From assembly GCF_944324615.1 (NCBI RefSeq), contig NZ_CALUWY010000024.1:1-38232 (forward strand): a DNA stretch of 38,232 bases. Reading direction: 5' to 3'. This DNA is from an uncultured Mailhella sp. Lineage in GTDB: Bacteria; Desulfobacterota; Desulfovibrionia; Desulfovibrionales; Desulfovibrionaceae. The notes below the pieces were generated by a model. It was not told the DNA's origin, did not search any database, and worked only from the letters and a program-made list of their open reading frames with translations. The position numbers and the translations under genes are program-made. Shown piece by piece: positions 1 to 8,186 of this stretch. Numbering within the stretch: the first letter of the stretch is position 1; every line of letters starts with the position of its first letter.

Positions 1-336
1 CATGGGGGAGGAGCCGCCCCCGGCGCAGGGGGGAGAAAAGCCCCGCAGGGTGGGAAAAAGGGGAGGGATTCCGTTCCAGAGCGCGGGGTACATCCTTAAA
101 AGGCACGTCTTCGTTTTTTTCCGGTCCCTGAGCGGTGGGGAAAAAGGGAGGGCGGCGCGGAAAACGTTTCCCCGGAGCCGCGGCTCTTCCGGCGATATGC
201 CGCGGTACGGCAAAGAAGGCGGAGGCTCTATTTCTGCGGCAGTTTCTGGCCGCATGTTCCCGGAAAAAGGGTGCATCGCAGGGGAGGGCGCACCACGCCC
301 GGGCGCGCGCCGCGGCCGCCTCCGGCCTGCGGGGGA
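1..336. other. Gene-free GC-rich stretch upstream of pyk
   Basis: I see no supportable gene here on either strand. The open frames are Arg/Gly/Pro-rich readings of GC-rich DNA with no good ribosome-binding sites and no recognisable family. A run of seven T around 114-120 is not preceded by a convincing hairpin. The stretch probably separates an upstream unit, which lies outside the window, from the pyk promoter. Confidence 0.5.
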
Positions 337-365
337 TTGACAGCGCACCCTCTCCATGATGTCAT
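337..365 (+). promoter_or_regulatory. Candidate sigma70-type promoter of pyk
   Basis: A perfect -35 box TTGACA (337-342), a 17-nt spacer and a -10-like TGTCAT (360-365) point at pyk. Transcription would start near 372 and leave a leader of about 125 nt. The leader contains GCCCTTT at about 373 and AAAGGGC near 400, which can pair, and a GGGC/GCCC repeat around 403-415. No known riboswitch is recognised in it. Confidence 0.6.
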
Positions 366-496
366 GAGTGAAGCCCTTTGCCTCTCGACTTTTTTCCAAA
401 AAAAGGGCAGACTGCCCGAACAACGACGGACGCCGGGGGAATGCGGGTTTTTTCCTCACAGGACAAGTCTGTCATTCGTTTTTTAAGGAAGTGCAT

Positions 497-1918
497 ATGC
501 GTACCAAAATTGTTGCCACCATTGGTCCTGCCAGCTGCGAACGCGAAAAGATCGCTCAGCTGGCCGAAGAGGGCGTTTCCGTCTTTCGTCTGAACTTCTC
601 CCACGGCGATCCCGACTTTTTCCGCAACGTGGTTGCCAACATCCGCGATGTGGAAAAGGAATGCGGTCGTCCTCTGACCATCATGCAGGACCTGCCCGGT
701 CCCAAGATCCGCATCGGCATTCTGCCCGAAGGCCGCATTGAACTGCACCGCGGCGACAAGCTCATTCTCGGCCGCGAACGCAAGGAAAAGGAAGAACTTC
801 CCTTCATTCCTTTCGATCATCCCCGTATTCTTGCCGCTCTCGTGCCCGGCGACACCCTCGTGCTTGCCGACGGCGGCCTGCGCTTCTGTATTGAAGAAAA
901 GGTGGAAGAGGAACGCTTCGTCATGGTGGCCCAGGAAAGCGGCGCCATTTCCTCCCGCAAGGGTCTTGCCCTGCCCGGCAAGTCTCTGGCTCTGCCCGCC
1001 ATCACCGATCAGGACCGCGAAAAGCTGGCTCTCGGCATGGAACTCGGCGTGAACGCCGTGGCCATTTCCTTTGTGCAGACTGTGGAAGACGTGCATCAGA
1101 TCAAGGCTCTGCTGCATTCCTACGGCCGCGACGACATCCCCGTGGTGGCCAAGCTGGAACGCCAGAACGCCGCTGTGGAAAACCTCGACGCCATTGTGGA
1201 AGCCACCGACGTGGTCATGGTGGCCCGCGGCGACCTCGGTGTGGAATGCCCCATGCCCGAACTTCCCGCCCTGCAGAAGCATATCATCAACACCTGCAAC
1301 CGTGCGGGCAAGCCCGTCATCGTGGCTACGCAGATGCTGCTTTCCATGGTGAACACCCCCGTGCCCACCCGTGCTGAAGTGACCGACGTGGCCAACGCCG
1401 TGCTCGACGGCGCCGACTGCGTCATGCTGTCCGACGAAACCGCCGCCGGCAACTACCCCATCGAGGCCGTGCGCTACATGCGCAAGATCACCGATGAGGC
1501 GGAAAGATACATGTTCTCCACCCGCAAGCTCGAAGCTCCCAAGGACGAGAAGGACTCCTCCCGCTTCCTTGCCTACACCGCCTGCCTGCTTGCCCAGACG
1601 GAAGATGCCTGCGCCATCGTGGCCCACTCCGTGAGCGGCGGCTCCGCCCGCATGCTCGCCGAATGCCGTCCCATCCAGACCATCTACGCCCTGACCTCCA
1701 ACTCCCGCGTGGAACATGCGCTGAACTTCGTGTGGGGCGTGCAGCCTTACTGCATCCCCGTGAGCGACAGCAGCATTTCCCACCTGCGCCGCGTGCAGAA
1801 CTTCATTGCCACGAGCAACAAGTTCCCCATGGGCAAGGACGTGGTCATCACCGCCGGCGAATATGCCCCCGGTGAAATGCGTCGTCGCACCAACCTGGTG
1901 AAGATCTACCACAAGTAG
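497..1918 (+). CDS. pyk: Pyruvate kinase
   Basis: Converts phosphoenolpyruvate and ADP to pyruvate and ATP, the last step of glycolysis, in the cytosol. The protein is 473 residues, normal for the family. The barrel start shows ATIGPAS (7-13) and the substrate-binding RLNFSHG (31-37). MQDLPGPKIRIG (63-74) leads into the B domain, roughly 75-165. The catalytic lysine and metal ligand lie in VVAKLE (K219, E221), and ARGDLG (243-248) supplies the metal-binding Asp. The usual ATQML(D/E)SM segment reads ATQMLLSM (277-284), so the acidic residue is Leu. VMLSDETAAG (309-318) follows. The ATG at 497 is preceded by AAGGAAG, whereas the longer frame opening at 368 has no site and no family match upstream of this Met. 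It is monocistronic, with a promoter at 337 and a terminator at 1938. Codon use is strongly biased, suggesting high expression. Confidence 0.97.
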   Translation: MRTKIVATIGPASCEREKIAQLAEEGVSVFRLNFSHGDPDFFRNVVANIRDVEKECGRPLTIMQDLPGPKIRIGILPEGRIELHRGDKLILGRERKEKEELPFIPFDHPRILAALVPGDTLVLADGGLRFCIEEKVEEERFVMVAQESGAISSRKGLALPGKSLALPAITDQDREKLALGMELGVNAVAISFVQTVEDVHQIKALLHSYGRDDIPVVAKLERQNAAVENLDAIVEATDVVMVARGDLGVECPMPELPALQKHIINTCNRAGKPVIVATQMLLSMVNTPVPTRAEVTDVANAVLDGADCVMLSDETAAGNYPIEAVRYMRKITDEAERYMFSTRKLEAPKDEKDSSRFLAYTACLLAQTEDACAIVAHSVSGGSARMLAECRPIQTIYALTSNSRVEHALNFVWGVQPYCIPVSDSSISHLRRVQNFIATSNKFPMGKDVVITAGEYAPGEMRRRTNLVKIYHK

Positions 1919-1937
1919 TTTTTCCCTCGTCGTTTTC

Positions 1938-1973
1938 AGAGCCGGTTTCCTTCGGAGAGCCGGCTCTTTTTTT
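1938..1973 (+). terminator. Rho-independent terminator of pyk
   Basis: AGAGCCGG (1938-1945) pairs with CCGGCTCT (1960-1967), and the stem continues inward through TTTCC/GGAGA around a TTC loop. Seven T follow (1967-1973). It lies 20 nt after the pyk stop codon. Confidence 0.9.
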
Positions 1974-2317
1974 GTTTTCTTCCGCCCGGCCCCGCGCCGT
2001 ATGCGCAGCTTCTCTGCATGCGGCCCGGCGGGGAGGATCAGGCCATGGACTCCGGCGGAAAAGTGGCGTATCATGAGTATTGATGATATTTGCAATCTGT
2101 TTCTGCAAACGCGGCGCCGCCCGCCTGCCCCGGAAAAGAGGCGTCTGCCCTTCTGCGGCGGGCGCGGGCATGCGTTCCCGCATCGCCTTTGCGTTCATGT
2201 CGTCGACGGGGAACGTGCTCCGGGCCTTTTTTCCGTCCGGAACATGCGGCATGGGCGCCCTTGGAGTGATGTTCCGCAGGCGCGGCCTCCCTTTTTCAGC
2301 CTTCGGGGAAGCGTGAC
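1974..2317. other. Intergenic region, nothing recognised
   Basis: About 340 bp between the pyk terminator and the dynamin-like gene. Open frames on both strands lack family resemblance and plausible starts. It presumably holds the promoter of the GTPase gene, but I cannot name a convincing -35/-10 pair. Confidence 0.4.
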
Positions 2318-5086
2318 ATGGAAAAACATACCGATACTATCGACCTTGCCGTCACGGCTGCGGACATCATGCCGCCTCTTCCGGATTCCGCGCCGCCCGA
2401 GCTTTCTTCGGAAGACAGGCTCGTTCTTCTTCTCGCCTCCGCCGCGCAGGACAGGGGCAGGCTTTCCGCCGGGGCGTGGAGCCGGGCTTCCGAGGCGTTT
2501 TTTGCCGTGTTCTCCCCGGATTTCGATCTTCTGGTGAGCGAATACGCCAGAGCCGGGGCGGAGCGCCGTTTCTTCGAGCTGCAGACGCGCTTTCATGCCG
2601 CGCTTCTGGCCGCGCCCCTTCCCCCGGAACATTTTGCCGCCGACCGTCAGCTTGCCGCGGACATCGCCGCCTTGGGCCCGGAAAAGGCCGCGCTGTACCG
2701 TGAGGCCGTGTGTTCCCTTTCCCCTGCCTTCGCCTCCGTGTTCGACCATGTGGGGAGCGTGCCGCCGCCGCAGGAACCTGCCCCGAAGCACAGGGGCATG
2801 CTCAACATGCCTTCCGTGGAAGGGTGGCAGATGCTCTTTTCCTCCCGCAGGGGGGAGGACGACTCCCGCGTGGTCATGGAAGGGGGCGTGGCCCAGCGCG
2901 TCACCCGCCGGAAGGGTTTTCTTTCCCCCACGCTCAACGCCGTTTCCACCCTGCTTTCCGAAGCGGGCGCGGTCTGTACGGACATGGCCTCCCAGGCCCT
3001 GAACCAGTACGGCGGGGCCGCGCGCTATCTGCGCGAATTGCGGGCGCAGCGTATTTTTGCCCTGTTTTCCCCCCGCCGTGAGGATTTTGCCGTGGCGGCG
3101 GGCTTTGAAGGGGCGGAAAAGGCCTCCCTTGCCCTTGAGCGGGATGCGCTGGAATCGGGCGCGCTGGAAACGGCCCGCGCTCTTGCCGATTTCCGCCACC
3201 TCATGGCCGAACAGCCCTTCACCGTCGTGGTGGTGGGCGAGGGCAAGCGCGGCAAGAGTTCTCTGGTCAACGCGCTGCTTGCCGGGGAATATTCTCCGGT
3301 GCGCGAATCCGTGCCCGAAACGGCGGCCGTGGCGCGTTTCTGCTGGGGCGGGGAATTTTCGGGCATCGTTCATTTTCTGAGCGAGGAGGACTGCGCCCGC
3401 ATGGCGGCCTATTTCTCCTCCGAAGGGCATGAGGATGCCTTTGTCGAACGGCTTGCCGCGCTCAGAAACGGCGCAGGGCAGCAGGGGGAACAGCATCTCC
3501 GTTCCGCCGGGGAACTGCGCGCCTTTCTTTCCGCCGAGGAAAAGGAGAGCCTTTTTTCCGCCCGCGTGGATGTGGAACTTCCTTCGGACATCCTGCGTCA
3601 CGGCATGGTGCTGGTGGATACCCCCGGGCTCAATGCCACCGATCCGGTGCAGAACGTGCTTGCCTTTGAGGAATGTCTCGGTGCGGACTGCCTTGTCTTT
3701 GTCATGGATGCGCGCAGGCCGGAATCGGCTTCGGAACAGGAGCTTCTGCGTCAGCTTGCCCGTCACGGCAGGGCCGCCTCCGTGGTCGGTGTGGTCACGG
3801 GTGTGGACAGGCTGAACGAGAAGCAGAGCCGTGCCGATGCCATGGCGCGGGCAAACCTGCTCATGCAGAGCGCCGCCTCTTCCGGCATGAAGGTGCTCGG
3901 TCTTGTGGAGGTGAACGCGCGCGAGGCCATGGAACGGCGTATCGCGGGCCAGAGCGCAGGTGATGATTTTCAGAAGCTCTGCGCTCTGGTGGAAAAGGCC
4001 GCTTCGGCAAAGAAGAGAAACGTTGCCGAACGCGAGGAGCGCATCCGTGCCCGCGGGGCGGAAATCGCCCGCGCCGCCCGGGAAGAGGCCGCACGGGTGC
4101 TGGAACGGGAAACAGGCCGCCTGCCCGATATCCGCCACGAGGAGCTTCTGCATACCCATGTGCAGCGTCTGGAAAGCGTGATGCAGAGCTGCTCTTCGCA
4201 GGCCTGGTCCGTGGCCAGCGCCGCTTCCGTGGATATGGATGCCTGGCGCAAGGAACAGGAAAGAGCCCTGGATTCCTGGCAGGAAACCATTGTTCTGCGC
4301 ATCATGGACGCCGCAAACCGCCATGCCGACACCCTGGGCTATACCGGCATGTTCCGCCAGAAGAACTGGAAAAGCTTCGATGAGGAGGAAGTGCCCCGCA
4401 TTGCCCGGGAATCCCTGGAAGAGCTGCTTGCCGGCCGCCGCGACGTGCAGAAGGACTGGAATGAGAAACTGCGCCAGTTCGGCGAACGCATGAGAGAAAT
4501 TTCCGTGCTCTGCCTCGAAGCCGTGGCCGTGGATGACGTGGATCTGCAGTCCATGGGCGAGGTGCCCTTCAAGCGGGAACGCTGGCTCGTGAACGCTTCT
4601 TCGTTGATGAAGAAAATGGGACTCGTCGCCGTGGGCCTTGCCATACGCCGCGGCGGCGGTCTCGGCCTCGGCATCGTGCTCGGAAACATGGGCTGGTGGG
4701 CCGTGCTCCCCGTGGCCGTGGTGGGAAGCCTGGTGTGGACGCTCATGAAGCTGGGCAACCCTTCCCGCTGCCGCCGCATCTTCATGGAACGCAAGGAAGA
4801 GGCCGTGCGTAAATGGGTGAAGGAACAGCGCGGACGCCTTGAGGAACTGCTCAACCAGAATATGGAGGAACTTACCTCCGCCTACGGCAAGGCCGTGAGC
4901 GAAGGCTTCGTGCCCGCCCTCGCCGTGCTTGCCGAAGAGGCTTCCGCCCTGCGCACCTACCTCGATGTGCTCGGAAAAATCCGCTCCGGCGTGTCCGCCC
5001 GGGCCGAACATACCCTCCGCCTCGCCCAGAACCTGGAAAAGGCCCTCGCCCTCCCGCCGGGCGGCGAAGCCCCGGCCCGGAGCTGA
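2318..5086 (+). CDS. Dynamin-like GTPase, membrane-anchored
   Basis: A 922-residue protein of the bacterial dynamin-like type, expected to bind and hydrolyse GTP and remodel or tether membranes. The G domain begins near residue 300. The P-loop GEGKRGKS spans 307-314, a switch-I threonine is likely in SVPETAAVAR (331-340), and G3 is VDTPG (433-437). The G4 position reads TGVD (494-497) where T/N-K-x-D is usual, so the guanine-contacting Lys is Gly. Residues about 1-300 are a helical domain without a family I can name. After the G domain comes a long Arg/Glu-rich helical stretch, 560-760. A hydrophobic segment at about 767-811 could be a membrane hairpin or paddle, and a basic helical tail follows. 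A short RBS-like GGGGAAG precedes the ATG. The gene stands alone beside the AT-rich island. GC content and codon use match the host. Confidence 0.85.
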   Translation: MEKHTDTIDLAVTAADIMPPLPDSAPPELSSEDRLVLLLASAAQDRGRLSAGAWSRASEAFFAVFSPDFDLLVSEYARAGAERRFFELQTRFHAALLAAPLPPEHFAADRQLAADIAALGPEKAALYREAVCSLSPAFASVFDHVGSVPPPQEPAPKHRGMLNMPSVEGWQMLFSSRRGEDDSRVVMEGGVAQRVTRRKGFLSPTLNAVSTLLSEAGAVCTDMASQALNQYGGAARYLRELRAQRIFALFSPRREDFAVAAGFEGAEKASLALERDALESGALETARALADFRHLMAEQPFTVVVVGEGKRGKSSLVNALLAGEYSPVRESVPETAAVARFCWGGEFSGIVHFLSEEDCARMAAYFSSEGHEDAFVERLAALRNGAGQQGEQHLRSAGELRAFLSAEEKESLFSARVDVELPSDILRHGMVLVDTPGLNATDPVQNVLAFEECLGADCLVFVMDARRPESASEQELLRQLARHGRAASVVGVVTGVDRLNEKQSRADAMARANLLMQSAASSGMKVLGLVEVNAREAMERRIAGQSAGDDFQKLCALVEKAASAKKRNVAEREERIRARGAEIARAAREEAARVLERETGRLPDIRHEELLHTHVQRLESVMQSCSSQAWSVASAASVDMDAWRKEQERALDSWQETIVLRIMDAANRHADTLGYTGMFRQKNWKSFDEEEVPRIARESLEELLAGRRDVQKDWNEKLRQFGERMREISVLCLEAVAVDDVDLQSMGEVPFKRERWLVNASSLMKKMGLVAVGLAIRRGGGLGLGIVLGNMGWWAVLPVAVVGSLVWTLMKLGNPSRCRRIFMERKEEAVRKWVKEQRGRLEELLNQNMEELTSAYGKAVSEGFVPALAVLAEEASALRTYLDVLGKIRSGVSARAEHTLRLAQNLEKALALPPGGEAPARS

Positions 5087-5527
5087 GGCGGGAAGTGAGA
5101 AAAGGCGGGAAAGGCAGGGCGATGCCCCGCACCCGCCGGAGCGGAGGGAAGAAGAAAGCGTTTTCGGGGAAGATATTCTCCCCCGACGTCCCGTGACGGC
5201 AGGGCAGCCGCGAGCCGTGGGAGGAGAGGCAGATTTTTTCCTCCGGGGGGCTGATTTTGGTTGCTGTCTGGCGAGGAAGCACGGATCTTTCTTTGTTTTT
5301 TTCGTCGTTCTGTTGCTCTTTGTATACAAAGTCCGTCCAGAGAGCCTGATTTGCATCGGAATGGGAGAGGGCTGGCCTGTTTTTTCTGTCGCACTGGGGC
5401 ACCGGCTTAGTGAGAGCGTGTTCTTCGGCTCCGTATACACTTTTTTGCCAACGGAGTTTGTCTATAAAAGGCAAATGCAGCTTCAGCATGTATCTGAGTA
5501 ATGGCTAGGGATAGTACAGTGAGAGCT
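5087..5527. other. Convergent intergenic region at the left edge of the AT-rich island
   Basis: The region lies between the 3' ends of the GTPase gene (plus) and the helicase gene (minus). The first ~190 bp are GC-rich like the host, and from about 5280 the DNA turns AT-rich. It contains the 14-bp palindrome at 5318, a second GTATAC core at 5433-5438 and a CTCCGT/ACGGAG inverted repeat (about 5429-5457). A minus-strand open frame starting at 5489 reads like protein for its first ~75 residues and then degenerates into an antisense reading of the GTPase gene; I do not call it. No integrase, transposase or clear attachment site is visible. Confidence 0.45.
5318..5331. promoter_or_regulatory. Perfect 14-bp palindrome, possible operator
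   Basis: CTTTGTATACAAAG is its own reverse complement. TTGTATACAA cores are typical of operators bound by dimeric GntR-type regulators, which is family knowledge. No regulator gene is nearby, and the site lies downstream of both flanking genes, so a regulatory role is uncertain. A related GTATAC core recurs at 5433. Confidence 0.35.
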
Positions 5528-8182
5528 TTAAGCGCTCCCCTGCTTTTCTTCGATGCAGAAACAGGCAACGTCTTCTATGTACGGTACTTTAAAAGGAAGA
5601 TGGAATTTTTCCAGCTGGTTGGAAAGACATTGTTTTGCTTGTTCAAAATCTTTTTGGGATGGATGAACTGCTGCCGTCGACGAGCTGTTCAGCTGGCGCG
5701 ATTTATTGGCAAACGTGTTAAGAAAGAGGAGCAGTTCCCAATCCTTATAGATTTTCCACCCGGACGGAGTTTTTGCCACACCATAGATGTGTTGCCGTGC
5801 ATGGCTTTTCTCTGTTGATCGATCCTGCACTCGAAGAATGAAGATAGGCTCCGTAAGACCACGCAAAACACTATAGTTAGCCTGGAGCAGGATACCTTCT
5901 TCAACAGCTCGATTGATGGGGGCTAGCCCCATACCGCCCCTGTCTTCATCATCTTTACAAGGAAGTTCGCGAGAGAACACAAGACGGTACTCGTCAGCAA
6001 TTCCAATAGCGGAAGTCCATGCTTTTGGAGTTTTAAATGTCATCCGGTCGCCTTCCGCTTTCCATGCCCTTTGATGGCGGGTTAAGGTAAGCTTGAGATA
6101 AGGGCAAAGATCATGAAGTTCGACTTGCGGTAAATTGGCTGCAACCGTTCCGAAATCAAAACGATGTACGGTGCCGAACATGCGTTTTACTACTGAGATG
6201 GCGTCGTCACCGCCGAAGGTCACAGTCTGACTGTCGAACCATTGACGTAAGCCTTCACGGTTTGCAGACGGAGCGGCACTAAATAGGTTCGCATAGAAAG
6301 AAGGTTGTTTCATGCCGATAACAGCCTGGCACATATCCTCCGGATCTTCCATGGAACCTTGAAAGGCAAGGGTGATGCGTTGGAGTTTTTCTTCCAAGCA
6401 TTCCCAAATACGGCTTTCAACCGTTTCGGGATTGCGGAATACATGCACATGAACGGGGTGCTTTTGTCCATAGCGATGCAGACGGCCAACGCGTTGATGC
6501 AAGCGCATGGGATTCCATGGTAGATCTATATGAAACAATACATGGCAATGTTCCTGGAGGTCAACACCTTCTCCTGCTGCTTCCGTAGAAACCAAAAAAC
6601 GTACTTTGCCTTTATTGAAATCTTCAGCCGCCTGCTGGCGACATACGGTTTCTATATTCTTTGATCCGGTTTTATTTTCAAAAATAAGACATTCATCGCC
6701 ATTAATAAATGTGGCACATGACGATCCAAATTCCTGACGTAGTGCTTTAATAAGTAAAGTTTGTGTTGCCTTATATTCTGTAAAGAAAAGAATGGATTCT
6801 TTTGGATAGTCGGTACGGATTTTTTGGATGATAGTGCGTATTTTTGTTTCTTGCTGAATCGGCTCCGCCAAATCCATCAAAGTCTGGAGTGATGTTATCT
6901 CATGAGGAAGTCGGTATGAGGCATCTGTCGTAGCGTAGGCTGCCGCCTGTTCTTCTGCATTATCTTCGCAGGCTTCAAGAGATTCTTCCAAATTGCCGGG
7001 AATGGCTGCGGATGAAGTTTCATCGCCTGATGCTAGAAGAAGATCACGTCTTCTCTGCAGGGCATGGCGAACGGCTTCAATAGAACTTGAGGCCAATTTC
7101 TGCAATGTCATCAAGACAAAAATAAGAACGCGCTGTTTCTGGCCTTGTGCATCTTGTGCGTAGGCTTTTCCTGAAAGAATAAAATTTGTAAGCTGTTCAT
7201 AAAATAATGCTTCTTTTTCAGAATAGGTATAGTATTCTTTATAAATATGAACAGTATGGAATAGTTTGTTCCCATGCATATCTGTAACTTTTTGTTTATT
7301 GTTGCGAATCATTATTTGTGAAAGACTGTTAAATGCAGATTCAAGAGTTTGTCTTGGATAAAAAAGATCAGATCGTAATAATGACAGAAGAGATAAAAAT
7401 CCGTAGTCTTTTCCTCTATGAGGAGTTCCTGTAAAAAAGAGCATGGATTTGATTTTCTGATGTTGTTCAAGTGTAGATATTAATTCATATCCTAGCGTCG
7501 CTCCACGTCGTTCATCGGCATTGAGGCGGTGTGCTTCATCCACAAGTACAACATCCCAGCCTTCGGCATCAAGCAGGCGTTGCCAGCGCTGCTTCGTATC
7601 TGATCGCAGAGTCTCCAATGAAGCGATAATGGCACGACTTCCATGCCAGAAGCCTGATTTTTTAGTATCGTTTTCCGAACGATAAATGTCAAAACGCAGG
7701 TCAAACATATTGAACATACGTTCTTGCCATTGATTAACAAGACTGGCAGGTGCAAGGATAAGGACGCGACGCAGGCGACCTGAAGCCTGCAAGGAGGACA
7801 GAATGAGTCCGGCTTCAATGGTTTTTCCAAGACCGACATCATCGGCGATGAGCCAGCGCATGGGAATTCGTTCCTGTACTTGGCGGCATACCCAGAGCTG
7901 GTGAGGCAAAAGAGTGATGCGTGAAGAAGAAAAGACCCCCCATTCATCATTGACGGAGCGTATGCATGCAGCCATGGCATGGGCAAGTGCTTCTAATGGC
8001 GGGTCAAGATGCCGTTCCTCCCCTTTCTCTTCGATACTGGCAAGGCGGGTAAGTTGAGACAGGAGACACTCTTGCAGCTCTCCAGATTCAAAGCGAACGA
8101 TGGCGGTACTTTCGTCAACCATACGAACTCGTCCTTGCCCAAACTGCGGATGGTGCACATAATCGTTTTTATGAAGGAGCAT
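5528..8182 (-). CDS. SNF2/RapA-type superfamily 2 helicase
   Basis: An 884-residue SF2 helicase-like ATPase of the SNF2/RapA branch, expected to translocate on duplex DNA using ATP. The N-terminus (5-40, with HHPQFGQGRV) resembles the small Tudor-like DNA- or polymerase-binding fold at the end of PcrA/UvrD. The ATPase follows: Walker A DVGLGKT (115-121), DEAH (215-218), TGTPHRGKD (251-259). Lobe two has STEAAGEGVDLQ (532-543 region) and the arginine fingers in QRVGRLHR (563-570). An unassigned C-terminal region of about 280 residues ends the protein. Its ATG lies 4 nt after the stop of the GHKL gene, and the AAGGAA ribosome-binding site overlaps that gene's last codons, so the two are almost certainly co-transcribed and translationally coupled. 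DISARM DrmD and other defence helicases are of this type. A RapA-like housekeeping role is less likely given the neighbour and the AT-rich DNA. Confidence 0.92.
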   Translation of the reverse strand: MLLHKNDYVHHPQFGQGRVRMVDESTAIVRFESGELQECLLSQLTRLASIEEKGEERHLDPPLEALAHAMAACIRSVNDEWGVFSSSRITLLPHQLWVCRQVQERIPMRWLIADDVGLGKTIEAGLILSSLQASGRLRRVLILAPASLVNQWQERMFNMFDLRFDIYRSENDTKKSGFWHGSRAIIASLETLRSDTKQRWQRLLDAEGWDVVLVDEAHRLNADERRGATLGYELISTLEQHQKIKSMLFFTGTPHRGKDYGFLSLLSLLRSDLFYPRQTLESAFNSLSQIMIRNNKQKVTDMHGNKLFHTVHIYKEYYTYSEKEALFYEQLTNFILSGKAYAQDAQGQKQRVLIFVLMTLQKLASSSIEAVRHALQRRRDLLLASGDETSSAAIPGNLEESLEACEDNAEEQAAAYATTDASYRLPHEITSLQTLMDLAEPIQQETKIRTIIQKIRTDYPKESILFFTEYKATQTLLIKALRQEFGSSCATFINGDECLIFENKTGSKNIETVCRQQAAEDFNKGKVRFLVSTEAAGEGVDLQEHCHVLFHIDLPWNPMRLHQRVGRLHRYGQKHPVHVHVFRNPETVESRIWECLEEKLQRITLAFQGSMEDPEDMCQAVIGMKQPSFYANLFSAAPSANREGLRQWFDSQTVTFGGDDAISVVKRMFGTVHRFDFGTVAANLPQVELHDLCPYLKLTLTRHQRAWKAEGDRMTFKTPKAWTSAIGIADEYRLVFSRELPCKDDEDRGGMGLAPINRAVEEGILLQANYSVLRGLTEPIFILRVQDRSTEKSHARQHIYGVAKTPSGWKIYKDWELLLFLNTFANKSRQLNSSSTAAVHPSQKDFEQAKQCLSNQLEKFHLPFKVPYIEDVACFCIEEKQGSA

Positions 8183-8186
8183 AGGT

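Noticed and set aside
2195..5440. 1081-residue minus-strand open frame
   Set aside because: It is antisense to the dynamin-like gene along its length, with His/Gly-rich composition typical of a shadow frame in GC-rich DNA.
4872..5489. 205-residue minus-strand open frame starting in the AT-rich edge
   Set aside because: The first ~75 residues look protein-like, but no family is recognisable, there is no ribosome-binding site, and the rest is antisense to the GTPase gene.
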